DNA of 41,837 nt from Nitrosopumilaceae archaeon. GTDB taxonomy: Archaea > Thermoproteota > Nitrososphaeria > Nitrososphaerales > Nitrosopumilaceae. The position numbers and the translations under genes are program-made. How positions within the stretch are numbered: position 1 is the first letter of the stretch; every line of letters starts with the position of its first letter. The DNA is taken from contig JAGWAX010000002.1 in NCBI GenBank assembly GCA_021296175.1, forward strand, positions 1 through 41,837, in the 5' to 3' direction. Below, one piece after another: positions 33,043 through 41,057 of the stretch. Below the pieces are notes generated by a model. The model worked only from the letters and a program-made list of their open reading frames with translations. It was not told the DNA's origin and ran no database searches.

Positions 33043-33070
33043 GCACTCTATTTTATTTTTTTATTTTTCA
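33043..33070 (+). terminator. T-rich terminator after NirK-like gene
   Basis: TCTATTTTATTTTTTTATTTTTC follows the TAA within 10 nt, a typical archaeal oligo-T terminator. Confidence 0.7.
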
Positions 33071-33195
33071 GCGACGGCGCGCGCCGCATCTGGCGCCGTG
33101 GCCGTCCGTCACGCCTCCCTTGTGGTGTGATCCTGCATGCGTCGCTGACCCGCAGCCCGCATACAAGTTATATTTTGCAGATGCTCAGCGCCGGC

Positions 33196-34128
33196 ATGGA
33201 ACCAGACAGAAAGGCGCTGATATGCGACGAGGTTGATCCCATACTGCAAAAGATACTTGGAGATAACGGCGTGCGCGTCTCGTATGAGCCCGAGATAAAG
33301 CCGGACCAGATTCTGGAGCGCATACAGGACTTTGAGATTGTCGTGGTCAGGAGCCGCACCACAATAACGCGGCAGATGATAGAGCGGGCGTCACAATGCA
33401 AGATAATAGCGCGGGTGGGGGTCGGACTGGACAACATAGATCAGGACGCGGCAAGGGAGCGTGGCATACGCGTGATAAACGCGGTGGAGGGCGCCATGAA
33501 CGCAGTTGCCGAACTGGTGCTCGGCATGATGTTCTCACTCGCGCGCCATACGGCCCGTGCGGACAGGGCCATCAGGGACGGAAAGTGGCTCAAAAAGGAG
33601 CTAAAGGGCACCGAGCTGCGCGGCAAGTACCTGGGGATAGTGGGGCTGGGCAACATTGGGAAGAGGCTAGGAAGGCTTGCCCGGGCCCTAAACATGAATA
33701 TAATAGGGTACGACGTGATCCCGATAGACGAGGAGTTTGCAAAGGAGGTCGGGCTGATAAAGACCGATCTTGACACGCTCTTGAAGAGTTCTGACTATGT
33801 GTCGCTGCACGTGCCGCTGCTCGACTCTACGCGCCACATGATTAACGCGCAAAAGCTGTCGACTATGAAGAATACCGCAGTTCTGATCAATGCGTCCAGG
33901 GGCGGCGTAGTAGACGAGGACGCGCTGTACGAGGCGCTGTCCTCCGGGACGCTTGGCGGGGCCGGGCTGGACGTCTTTGAAGAGGAGCCCGCGGTAGGAA
34001 GCCGCCTTGCCGAACTTGACAACGTGGTCATGACCCCACACATAGGCGCCCAGACAAAAGAGGCCCAGTCGATCGCGGCCAACGTCACAGGCGAGAAGAT
34101 AGTCCAGATATTGCGCGGCGTCATATGA
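33196..34128 (+). CDS. serA: D-3-phosphoglycerate dehydrogenase (short form) or related 2-hydroxyacid dehydrogenase
   Basis: The 310-residue protein is a D-isomer 2-hydroxyacid dehydrogenase. It has IVVVRSRTTITRQMIERA, ARVGVGLDNIDQDAARERGIRVINA, MNAVAELVLGMMFSLAR, the NAD-binding LGIVGLGNIGKRLGRLA, NASRGGVVDEDALYEAL with the catalytic Arg/Glu context, and MTPHIGAQTKEAQ with the catalytic His. It most resembles SerA without the C-terminal ACT domain, oxidising 3-phosphoglycerate in serine synthesis. Other 2-hydroxyacid substrates cannot be excluded. The frame is open from 33127, but a TATA box at 33167-33176 places the likely leaderless start at ATG 33196. Confidence 0.87.
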   Translation: MEPDRKALICDEVDPILQKILGDNGVRVSYEPEIKPDQILERIQDFEIVVVRSRTTITRQMIERASQCKIIARVGVGLDNIDQDAARERGIRVINAVEGAMNAVAELVLGMMFSLARHTARADRAIRDGKWLKKELKGTELRGKYLGIVGLGNIGKRLGRLARALNMNIIGYDVIPIDEEFAKEVGLIKTDLDTLLKSSDYVSLHVPLLDSTRHMINAQKLSTMKNTAVLINASRGGVVDEDALYEALSSGTLGGAGLDVFEEEPAVGSRLAELDNVVMTPHIGAQTKEAQSIAANVTGEKIVQILRGVI

Positions 34129-34254
34129 CGGCACAGTTGTGGCCGCGTCAATGCCCACACAGATGCAGACGCGCGCCTCGGGCCGCTTGAGGCACGGCGC
34201 GCCATCTTTCATGCAATCAATACTTTTAACAATAACTTTGCCACCTCACCGCTA

Positions 34255-35301
34255 TTGGGCCATGCGGATTGTCGTGCACGTGCGCTTCCTTGCAGGCTGC
34301 CACCACTGCACGCGCGTGTTCTGCCTGCCGTCATGCTGGCGTGCGCTGCCGTGTTGATACTGGCCGCCTCCCCTTACGCATACGCACAGGCCGTGGACCT
34401 GGCCGATGCCCGTTCGGACACGTCCGACGGGGGCCCCGGGGTGCTCGAGTACGAATCATCCGGACTGAACGTCACGGGCGCCGAGCTGTTGGATTTCCCG
34501 TTCCTTTCCATATCGATAGAGTTTACGGATGACGCGGGGGATCGTGCGCTGACTGTATTCCTTGCAGACCCCCTGTTTGATCCGGTGTTTGATACCGACG
34601 GCTACCAGCTTGACGTAATCACGGACGTAGGACTGCACGACTCTTTTGAGACGTCGGGGAGAAATATGACGATAACGAACCTGCCTGTCGGGATTGAGAC
34701 TATTGACATCTACCTCTCGGCCCGCGACGTGGCCGGGGATGCAGTCCCAGACGGTGACTCGTCGACGGCCCAGGATCCTAATCTGGACGGGGCCGATGCA
34801 GACGCGTCCGGCGACGAGGCTGCAGACGACGACGGCACCGCGCAGGACCAGGTGACGGACGCGCCGGAGGACGTGGCAGGCGAGGAACAGTCCGCGCCGG
34901 AGGACGTCACAGGTGACGTTGCCGTAGATGATGGCAGTGACGACAGTGACGTGGCAGGCGGCATGCCATCCGAGGCAGGCGAACCGCCGGACGGGGCCGA
35001 TACGCCAGGCGAGGTGCCGCCGCAACCGGCAGGGGACGGGCCGGCATCTGGCGAGCCTTCCACAGGGTGCGGGCCCGGGACCGTGTTGGTGGACGGCGTG
35101 TGCGTGCTTGAGGAGCAGCCAGAGTCAGACATGGAGCAGGAGGCGGAATCTTACACCGCGCCTGCGCCCCAGAACGGCGGCAGTGACGCGCGTGCAGACG
35201 CCAGAGGCCTGATATTCGGCGCGGCCGGCGGATTTCTGGCAGCAGGAATCATCGCGGTGATACTGGCCCTCATATACCGGGCAGACAGGCGCAAGCACTA
35301 G
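34255..35301 (+). CDS. Exported, membrane-anchored acidic protein of unknown function
   Basis: The 348-residue protein has a basic N-region and a hydrophobic signal stretch (MLACAAVLILAASPYAYA, about 27-44). A conserved-looking beta-rich domain follows to about residue 155. Next comes a long Asp/Glu/Pro/Gly-rich, low-complexity region (about 158-265), then a two-Cys segment CGPGTVLVDGVCVLEE, and a C-terminal helix GLIFGAAGGFLAAGIIAVILALIY with a basic stop-transfer end. It should sit outside the cell, tethered by its C-terminus. I recognise no family. TTG 34255 is about 28 nt from a TATA-like CTTTTAAC (34222-34229); ATG 34333 is an alternative that would remove the charged N-region. Confidence 0.7.
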   Translation: MGHADCRARALPCRLPPLHARVLPAVMLACAAVLILAASPYAYAQAVDLADARSDTSDGGPGVLEYESSGLNVTGAELLDFPFLSISIEFTDDAGDRALTVFLADPLFDPVFDTDGYQLDVITDVGLHDSFETSGRNMTITNLPVGIETIDIYLSARDVAGDAVPDGDSSTAQDPNLDGADADASGDEAADDDGTAQDQVTDAPEDVAGEEQSAPEDVTGDVAVDDGSDDSDVAGGMPSEAGEPPDGADTPGEVPPQPAGDGPASGEPSTGCGPGTVLVDGVCVLEEQPESDMEQEAESYTAPAPQNGGSDARADARGLIFGAAGGFLAAGIIAVILALIYRADRRKH

Positions 35302-35813
35302 TCGCAGGCCAGATCGGCCGCCCTCATGGCACGGTCAAACTCGAGAGCCGACATCTGCGAGGTGGCGTGGTACGGAATCAGTCCCAGTATGGGCGTATAT
35401 GTCTGGGTTGTGAGCACAATCTGCCCGGGGTCGACCCTAAACTCCCCGTTACTGATCCCAAAGTCGACTGTCATGAACAACTGGTGCGAGCTGGCCACCT
35501 GCTCTGATCTGAACGTGCCCTCGTACACGTCTGGCGCAAGCGGGTCCATACTGATGGGCCCCACGGTGTATGTACCGATGTCCTTCCCCTGGTAGTATGC
35601 CGTAACCTCGAACCTTTCAATGCTTGTCCAAAACGGCATAGTATTGCAGAACTCTAGGCTCCCGCTAGTCGCCATCTTGAAAAACGAGAACATTCCTGGC
35701 GAGCCCCACCGGTACTGCATCTGTTCTGCACCTACAATGTTTGCAGCTGACACTGCAAACGGCGCCGCAATGACGGCGATCGCCACCGCGGTGATTATGG
35801 TATGCTTGTCCAT
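35298..35813 (-). CDS. Small exported protein of unknown function
   Basis: The 171-residue product begins MDKHTIITAVAIAVIAAPFAVSAA, a clear signal-type segment, and continues with a soluble domain containing FSFFKMATSGSLEFCN, FEVTAYYQGKDIGTYTVGPI and HQLFMTVDFGISNGEFRVDPGQIVLTTQTY. The pattern of alternating strands suggests a beta-sandwich. Two Cys (in EFCN and the last LACD) could pair. I recognise it only as of a type common in thaumarchaeal secretomes, without a known role. ATG 35813 is preferred to GTG 35822. It lies 11 nt after the stop of the preceding minus-strand gene, so the two are probably co-transcribed. Its end overlaps the convergent gene by a few bases. Confidence 0.7.
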   Translation of the reverse strand: MDKHTIITAVAIAVIAAPFAVSAANIVGAEQMQYRWGSPGMFSFFKMATSGSLEFCNTMPFWTSIERFEVTAYYQGKDIGTYTVGPISMDPLAPDVYEGTFRSEQVASSHQLFMTVDFGISNGEFRVDPGQIVLTTQTYTPILGLIPYHATSQMSALEFDRAMRAADLACD

Positions 35814-35824
35814 TGCACCCACCG

Positions 35825-36643
35825 TCAGGTCTCGCTGCCCCCGTGCTCAGACTGGCCTTCGTCTGACACCCCTCTTCCATCATCATCATCATCATCCTCT
35901 GCCTGCATGGATATGGTACCGGATTCTAGCAGATAGTCCAGCATTCCTGCCATTGCATCGTCGGATATCTCGCCAGTCACCCACCAGTACGCCGCCGTCT
36001 TTACCCACTCAGGTATCATGATGCGGTATATGGTGTCGCGCCCGATCTCAAATGGTACGTTGATTACGCTACTGTCCACGGATTTTTTTATCGAGTCGAT
36101 CAGAAATCCGCCATGGAACGTTCCGGACAGCCATGCGGCGGTGATCTGCCGGAGCTGGCTTGGAAGGCAGGTGATCTCCGATTCCACCAGCTCAAAGTCA
36201 GCTGACGCGCGGGCGCCCGAGTACTCTATGCTTACGGTGTATGTGCCGGCTGGAAATATCGCCCTCTCAAACGGGAACGGCGCCCTTATCTCGGTTTCCT
36301 GCATGTTTATGGAGATCGGGATCGCCTGGCTGCTCTTCCCATCCTCGTCGATTATGTACGACGTGGCCGCCTGGCCCGTGACCTCTGAGACCGATATGAC
36401 ATACGAGAGCATATCGCAGTACTGGTATGCCGGCTTTCCCATGGATATGTCGATGTCGGGCCTCTCCTCTGCGGGGATTGTCTGCGCAAACGAGGCCGGC
36501 ATAGTTCCAATCACGACTGCCGCGGCCACTGCCATTACAATAACGGCGACGGCCCGCGCGCTTGCAGGATGTGACGCTGCCCGTACGCGGGCGATACTAT
36601 GATTGCGGGTTCTTGCGCCCGCGTGCGCTGCGCCCGGTTTCAT
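35825..36643 (-). CDS. Exported protein with thaumarchaeal WVK-WW helical motif
   Basis: The 272-residue protein has a basic N-region and a hydrophobic segment (about 31-50) ending SFAQT, then a beta-rich domain (about 60-160). Residues about 210-244 read IPEWVKTAAYWWVTGEISDDAMAGMLDYLLESGTI, the IPxWVKxxAxWWxxGxIsDxeFxxgIqYLIexGII motif common in secreted thaumarchaeal proteins. An acidic Asp run and Gly/Ser/Glu tail end the protein. The function is unknown. A minus-strand TATA-like GTTTAATTG (about 36666-36674) lies about 25 nt before the ATG, so the gene heads a two-gene operon with the small exported protein at 35298. Confidence 0.75.
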   Translation of the reverse strand: MKPGAAHAGARTRNHSIARVRAASHPASARAVAVIVMAVAAAVVIGTMPASFAQTIPAEERPDIDISMGKPAYQYCDMLSYVISVSEVTGQAATSYIIDEDGKSSQAIPISINMQETEIRAPFPFERAIFPAGTYTVSIEYSGARASADFELVESEITCLPSQLRQITAAWLSGTFHGGFLIDSIKKSVDSSVINVPFEIGRDTIYRIMIPEWVKTAAYWWVTGEISDDAMAGMLDYLLESGTISMQAEDDDDDDGRGVSDEGQSEHGGSET

Positions 36644-36674
36644 GTGGTGGGCCCGCCTGAAACCTCAATTAAAC

Positions 36675-37080
36675 CTGATTGAGGCCGGCTCTGACCTGAG
36701 CGGCGCGCACGCCCATCGTCCCGGCCGCTCACACCCCCTCTCGACCAACGCGGACAGATTGGGAGCGGGCGCTCCACATACATGGCGGCGGCGCTCACAA
36801 GCCTGCGCCCGCAGCGCCTTCCAGCGCAGCACCTTCCAACCCAGCCCTGTTCGAACTCTCCTTTGGACACCAAGACAGCAGCGTGCGAATTGGCGCGATC
36901 AACGGGGGTCGTCTAGGACGCTTGCCCCCAAACCTTTGCCCCCGACTTCACACACGGGAGGCGGACTTGCCTAGCAACGGCATCCGTCCATGGACCCGTC
37001 CATTTAACGCCATCCCGCCACACCGCATACTCAGACTTTGCAGGCAGGAGACCCGAGTCCACACGCCTGCCTCTGAGATC
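36675..37080. other. 400-nt intergenic region with no assigned gene
   Basis: This region lies between divergent promoters. It has several short complementary segments, for example CTAGG near 36911 with CCTAG near 36969, and open frames with poor composition. I tested it mentally for RNase P and SRP RNA hallmarks without success. Confidence 0.3.
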
Positions 37081-37090
37081 AATTATTAAA
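37081..37090 (+). promoter_or_regulatory. rpl15e promoter TATA box
   Basis: AATTATTAAA is centred about 27 nt before ATG 37112. This argues against the upstream ATG 37094, which lies almost inside the promoter. Confidence 0.65.
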
Positions 37091-37111
37091 GGGATGTCTG
37101 GCACGCACGAC

Positions 37112-37567
37112 ATGCCCTCATACCAGGATAGAACATGGATACGCCTCTGGCGTGAGAACGCGCCGGAGCTTCGCCAGCGCATCGTGCTGTGGCGCAAGCA
37201 GAACGCAATCACGCGCATTGAAAAACCCAGTCGCCCCGAGAGGGCGCGGAGGCTCGGATACAAGGCAAAACAGGGCATTATTACGGTGCGCATGAGGGTC
37301 GGGACGGGCGGCATGCGCAAGCAGAGGCCGAGGGGCGGCCGAAGGCCAAAGCACCTTGGCGTGACACGGATAAAGGCAGACGACAGCATGAAGACCGTGG
37401 CCGAGCGCAGGGTGCTTGAGCGTTATCCGAACATGAGCCTTCTCGGTTCGTACTTCATCTACAAGGACGGCATGCACTATTGGTTCGAGATGATCCTGGC
37501 CGATCCCATGCACCCGCGGATCATGGGTGACAAAGAGTTAAACCGGAGAGTACCGGCAGCCGCATGA
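37112..37567 (+). CDS. rpl15e: Ribosomal protein L15e
   Basis: The 151-residue protein matches archaeal L15e: ELRQRIVLWRKQNAITRIEKPSRPERARRLGYKAKQGIITVRMRV, KQRPRGGRRPKHLGVTRIK, RVLERYPNMSLLGSYFIYKDGMHYWFEMILADPMHP. It is an RNA-binding large-subunit protein. The frame also has ATG 37094, but TATA spacing points to ATG 37112 (MPSYQDRTW). Its stop overlaps the ATG of the following exported-protein gene by four bases (ATGA), an odd pairing of a ribosomal protein with a surface protein. Confidence 0.95.
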   Translation: MPSYQDRTWIRLWRENAPELRQRIVLWRKQNAITRIEKPSRPERARRLGYKAKQGIITVRMRVGTGGMRKQRPRGGRRPKHLGVTRIKADDSMKTVAERRVLERYPNMSLLGSYFIYKDGMHYWFEMILADPMHPRIMGDKELNRRVPAAA

Positions 37568-38658
37568 TTGGCATGCGGACATCCAATCTGGGTTTTTTGC
37601 GCTTGTCACCGGCCGCCGTGTGCGCGAAGGCCCGTCCTTCCGGCGGGACTCGCCGGCATGCCTGCGGCACGTTTGTGCGGATGCTTCTGCCCGTGCTGCT
37701 TGCGGCGGCACTTGTTCTGAGCGCCCCCGGCGTGTCTGACGCGCAGCTGCTCTCAGACAAGACGGGGCTGGTGAACCGCATTGATATTGCCGCCGCGGGG
37801 GGCCAGACCTTTGAGGTCGTCATAACGTCAAACTTTGACATTGTAGGCTATGAGTTTGCCGCGGCCGACAAGAAGCTGGTGTTGCAGACAGGGGCTGTAC
37901 TCTCTGAAAACATTGCGGAGATCGTAATGCCCGCGGGGCTTTTGTCCGGACGTCTCGGGGCAAGCGTAGATGGCCTGCCAGTCGATATTCAAGTCAGGTC
38001 AACTGATACAATCTCGTTCCTAGTATTGATGTTTGAAGGAGGCGGCGCCGATGTCAAGGACGGCCCTGACAGGGTGGGACACATGATCGAGATTACGGGC
38101 ACCAAGACATCGGTGTCAGAGACTGCCGGCGTTCTGCCGCCAGACGGGCAGGGTGGCGGGAACGGCGGCGTGAGTGATGGCAGTGGTGGTGGTGGCGACG
38201 GTATCGGGATCGTCAGTCGCGACAATGGAGGGGGCTGCCTCGTTGCAACCGCGGCCTTTGGTTCTGAACTTGACCATCAGGTGCAGCTTTTACGGGAGGT
38301 TAGAGACTCTAAGGTCTCCAGTACCGGATCCGGCCGCGCATTTATGGACGCCTTTAACTCTGCGTACTATTCGTTCAGCCCGCACGTTGCAGACTACATG
38401 CGCGAGAACCCGTCCTTTACTGATACGGCGAGGGCGCTTCTAACCCCCATGCTACTCTCACTTGAGATCATGAGTCATGCCGAGGCGGGCTCCGAGGTGC
38501 AGATACTGGCATACGGTTCGCTCCTGATACTGCTCAACATCGGCATCTATGTGGCCGTTCCTGCCGCCGTCCTCGCACGCTTGCAGTCTTGCTTGTCATC
38601 CCGCACATCCTCGCGCGCGGCCACCCTTGCCGTACGCCGGACACGCGGCGCCGAGTAG
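37564..38658 (+). CDS. Exported CFI-box-like C-terminal domain protein
   Basis: The 364-residue protein has a signal-type helix at about 40-58 (MLLPVLLAAALVLSAPG, with cleavage possible near DAQ) and a beta-rich domain (about 65-180). A Gly/Ser/Asp-rich linker (about 193-222) follows. The C-terminal module starts GGGCLVATAAFGSELDHQVQ (Cys225), followed by LREVRDSKV and FMDAFNSAYYSFSPHVADYMRENP. A final membrane helix lies at about 314-338. The CLVATAAFGS segment and following domain resemble the CFI-box module seen in many archaeal and some bacterial exported proteins. Its role is unknown. ATG 37564 overlaps the rpl15e stop; ATG 37681, directly before the hydrophobic helix, is an alternative start. 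Confidence 0.78.
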   Translation: MIGMRTSNLGFLRLSPAAVCAKARPSGGTRRHACGTFVRMLLPVLLAAALVLSAPGVSDAQLLSDKTGLVNRIDIAAAGGQTFEVVITSNFDIVGYEFAAADKKLVLQTGAVLSENIAEIVMPAGLLSGRLGASVDGLPVDIQVRSTDTISFLVLMFEGGGADVKDGPDRVGHMIEITGTKTSVSETAGVLPPDGQGGGNGGVSDGSGGGGDGIGIVSRDNGGGCLVATAAFGSELDHQVQLLREVRDSKVSSTGSGRAFMDAFNSAYYSFSPHVADYMRENPSFTDTARALLTPMLLSLEIMSHAEAGSEVQILAYGSLLILLNIGIYVAVPAAVLARLQSCLSSRTSSRAATLAVRRTRGAE

Positions 38659-38697
38659 AGGTGTTTTATTGGACTGCGTGCATGCAGGTGATGGATA

Positions 38698-38781
38698 ATG
38701 GATCCTGCCAAGATTGCGCTGATTGGGGGGTTTGCAATAGTGGCGGCCCTGTCCGTCTTCCTCTTTCTAATTGCGGCCTAG
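38698..38781 (+). CDS. 27-residue single-span membrane peptide
   Basis: ATG 38698 opens a 27-codon frame to TAG 38779-38781. The product has a short polar head, MDPAK, and one uninterrupted hydrophobic span, IALIGGFAIVAALSVFLFLIAA. GGTGAT lies just upstream as a weak SD, and GTTTTATT at 38662-38669 is a TATA candidate about 30 nt away. The next gene on the minus strand ends across its stop codon. Size and composition resemble small subunits of membrane complexes, but no family could be assigned. Confidence 0.5.
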   Translation: MDPAKIALIGGFAIVAALSVFLFLIAA

Positions 38782-39443
38782 TCCTTGTCAAGCAGTCCCC
38801 TGATCAGTCCGTCGAGGTGTCCTGACTGCCCAAATGAGACGTGACGGAGTACTCCTTCCCGGTCCACCAGTATGGTCGACGGCGTCCCGCGCAGTCCGAA
38901 CTTTTCAAACGTCTCTGCAGAATACTCCTTTGTCTTTAGATAGTCCCTGACCCTCTGTATGATCTGCTGCCGGTACTCTGGTAGCTGCGACTCAAAGTCT
39001 GGGACCTGCGGGCGGATGATCTGCATGATCTGATCCTGTCCCGCCTCGCCCTCCATCCTTGTGAGCCTGTCCATGGCAAGCGGGAAGGGTATCTTGTGCC
39101 TGTACAGGGAGCCTTCTGCAAGCTGCCCATATGCTGCAAGCATCCTTTTGGTCTCGCCCACCACCTCCCCTGTCTCGGCAAGCATCCTCAGGTTCTCCAC
39201 CGTGTTCAACTCAAAGTCCTCAAAGGCCGTTGCAAGTCCTATGACCCTGACCCCCTCGTCGGCATACTTGTGATATACCTGAATCGCCTCAGGTATGGCG
39301 TGCATAAAGCACCCCGGGCAGTTCACTTGGAAGACCTCGAGCAGTACGATGTGGTCATGTTCCTGGTCAAAGTTGGTGGGTATACCCTGCACCCATTCAG
39401 AGACCCCAAAGTTTGGGGCCCTCTGGCCTATTACGACGCTCAC
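38778..39443 (-). CDS. Thioredoxin-fold redoxin (TlpA/AhpC-TSA type)
   Basis: The 221-residue protein has a thioredoxin fold: VVIGQRAPNFGVSEWVQG, then IVLLEVFQVNCPGCFMHAIPE with the CxxC pair Cys42/Cys45, VRVIGLATAFEDFELNTVEN, and the cis-Pro strand GLRGTPSTILVDREGVLRHVSFG. It probably catalyses thiol-disulfide exchange or peroxide reduction in the cytoplasm, as no signal is seen. It is longer than plain TlpA because of a helical insert at about 100-165. The frame runs to 39656, but GTG 39443 follows a TATA element (minus-strand GCTATTTAACAC, about 39462-39473) at 20-30 nt and gives the family N-terminus. Confidence 0.8.
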   Translation of the reverse strand: MSVVIGQRAPNFGVSEWVQGIPTNFDQEHDHIVLLEVFQVNCPGCFMHAIPEAIQVYHKYADEGVRVIGLATAFEDFELNTVENLRMLAETGEVVGETKRMLAAYGQLAEGSLYRHKIPFPLAMDRLTRMEGEAGQDQIMQIIRPQVPDFESQLPEYRQQIIQRVRDYLKTKEYSAETFEKFGLRGTPSTILVDREGVLRHVSFGQSGHLDGLIRGLLDKD

Positions 39444-39698
39444 GCGGCAACTCCGCCCCTTTGTGTTAAATAGCTTGGCCCATGGAAGGCGGCACGGAAC
39501 TTCTATACTGCGTGCGTTTGCTGTGATCTGCCAAGAGAACGAAGTGGCCACGCATGAAGTTACGCAGCCAGCCATCGCAAGGCGGCTAGACTCCAGAGGG
39601 AACCGCGGGTGTATGATCGGTTCCATGGCACAAAAGCCGGCCTTCCCCTGGGGCATGCTCCAGACACCGCGCGATTCGCGGCCGCGGGTATCAGAATA

Positions 39699-39708
39699 GA
39701 ATTATAAG
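39699..39708 (+). promoter_or_regulatory. tRNA-Thr promoter
   Basis: GAATTATAAG forms a box A/TATA element about 27 nt upstream of the mature tRNA 5' end. Confidence 0.6.
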
Positions 39709-39731
39709 GATTTAGACCACGCATGAGACGT

Positions 39732-39808
39732 GCTTCGATAGCTCAGCCTGGTAGAGCGTTACCTTGGTAAGGTAAAGGTCGCGGGTTCGGATCCCGTTCG
39801 AAGCTCCA
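39732..39808 (+). tRNA. tRNA-Thr (anticodon GGT) with encoded CCA
   Basis: A full cloverleaf can be drawn. The acceptor is GCTTCGA/TCGAAGC. The D arm is GCTC-AGCCTGGTAGA-GAGC. The anticodon stem TTACC/GGTAA has loop TTGGTAA, giving anticodon GGT (reads ACC/ACT, Thr). The T arm is GCGGG-TTCGGAT-CCCGT. The discriminator base is T, as expected for archaeal tRNA-Thr, followed by genomically encoded CCA (39806-39808). No intron is present. Confidence 0.93.
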
Positions 39809-39930
39809 TCATCATTATCATAATCACAGTAGCACCGCGTCATGCTCCGGTCGCGGCAGATTGCAGCAGCTGCCATTCGGAAAACCGCACGCGGGCAGCC
39901 GGATGGCATGGCGGATGGCCCGCCAAGACG

Positions 39931-40860
39931 TCAATAGTTTCTAATCAGCAGCTCGGTATGCCCGAGGCGCCTACCAGGATCCGAGCTGATGCAACGGTTT
40001 GCGCTGACACGCTCGACTGTCCACGCGTCCCTTGCAAACATCTCGCTTATGACGCCAGAATCCGAGTTTGACAGCAGCACGTGGCATCCCATCTCATCAA
40101 GCGTGACGCACAGATCGGCCAGCCTCCTTTGGTCCTCAATCCCAAAGTCACCGCACGTGTACCTGGTAAAGCTGGCAGTCCTGCTGACCGGCATGTACGG
40201 CGGATCAAAGTACACAAAGTCCCCCCTGCGCGCCTTGCGCGCCACGGCCCCAAAGTCCTCGCATGACACATGGACGTTGTTCAAGTTCAGTATTCCGCTT
40301 ACGGCAAGTACGTTCTGCTCGTCGGCTATGGTCGGGTTTGCATACCGACCAAGCGGCACGTTGAATTTCCCGCGGCTGTTGACGCGGTACAGTCCGTTAA
40401 AGCACGTCTTGTTCAAAAATATCAGCCGGGATGCAGTATCTATATCGCCGGCGCTGCCAGGGTCATGGCCGTCACGTACGCTGTAATAGTACGACTCAGG
40501 GTCCGCCCTGTAGCCGGCCTCGTGGTCATGCAGCGCGCGCAGGAGATCCTCAGGACGGTCGCGGATCATCTGATATGCCAAGACAAGCTCCCGATTCAGG
40601 TCGGATATGTGAAAGGTGGGCGCACCATCGCGGCCGTTCTTGCCGCCCTTTGAGCCTGCCGGCGCAACATGAAAGAACAGGGCGCCTCCCCCCAGGAAGG
40701 GCTCAAAGTACCTGCCAAACGACTCCGGCATGCCGCCACTCACCACGGGCAACATTTGGCGCTTGCCGCCGGCCCACTTTACAAACGGCCTCGGACGGTA
40801 TCCCGACGACGCAACCTGTCTGCGCATCAACGGGCCATCAGGACACTGGTAATTACACAT
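39931..40860 (-). CDS. D12-class DNA adenine-N6 methyltransferase (Dam-like)
   Basis: The 309-residue protein has the Dam/D12 hallmarks: RPFVKWAGGKRQMLPVV (SAM-binding motif I), YFEPFLGGGALFFHV, ISDLNRELVLAYQMI, RLIFLNKTCFNGLYRVN, and the catalytic DPPY motif in DFVYFDPPYMPVS. It methylates adenine N6 in DNA, with GATC the commonest target of this class. No restriction endonuclease gene lies next to it. It sits between a tRNA gene and amoA, which hints at acquisition. The frame continues to 41136, but ATG 40860 follows an A/T-rich element (about 40877-40887) at TATA distance; ATG 40827 is an alternative. It is convergent with the tRNA. Confidence 0.9.
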   Translation of the reverse strand: MCNYQCPDGPLMRRQVASSGYRPRPFVKWAGGKRQMLPVVSGGMPESFGRYFEPFLGGGALFFHVAPAGSKGGKNGRDGAPTFHISDLNRELVLAYQMIRDRPEDLLRALHDHEAGYRADPESYYYSVRDGHDPGSAGDIDTASRLIFLNKTCFNGLYRVNSRGKFNVPLGRYANPTIADEQNVLAVSGILNLNNVHVSCEDFGAVARKARRGDFVYFDPPYMPVSRTASFTRYTCGDFGIEDQRRLADLCVTLDEMGCHVLLSNSDSGVISEMFARDAWTVERVSANRCISSDPGRRLGHTELLIRNY

Positions 40861-41017
40861 TGAAAATAAAACAGTTGAGTTATTGGTAAAAAAAAACGAA
40901 TCATGTACGGCGCGAACGTATACCCAAGTCGACAGCAGACTCACGGCCAGAATGACTCTGGATCCGGGCTTTACGCGCGCGGCTTCAATCGGCCCGAGCA
41001 CGCACGGCGCGATAGCA

Positions 41018-41044
41018 CAAGAAAAATATAGAAAATGAAAATGG
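41018..41044 (-). terminator. T-rich terminator after amoA
   Basis: On the minus strand CCATTTTCATTTTCTATATTTTTC follows the amoA stop by 14-40 nt, a T-rich archaeal terminator. Confidence 0.6.
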
Positions 41045-41057
41045 GGTGGGATTTCTC

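Noticed and set aside
36845-36870. tRNA T-arm-like GTTCGAAC
   Set aside because: Flanking bases do not form a T stem and no acceptor or anticodon arm fits on either strand.
36640-37089. Possible RNase P or SRP RNA in the gap before rpl15e
   Set aside because: None of the universally conserved RNase P segments or the SRP helix-8 GGAA motif could be found on either strand.
39806-39826. att site or tRNA 3' end duplication from an integrated element
   Set aside because: No second copy of the tRNA 3' end was found in the window, only a short CAT/TAT run.
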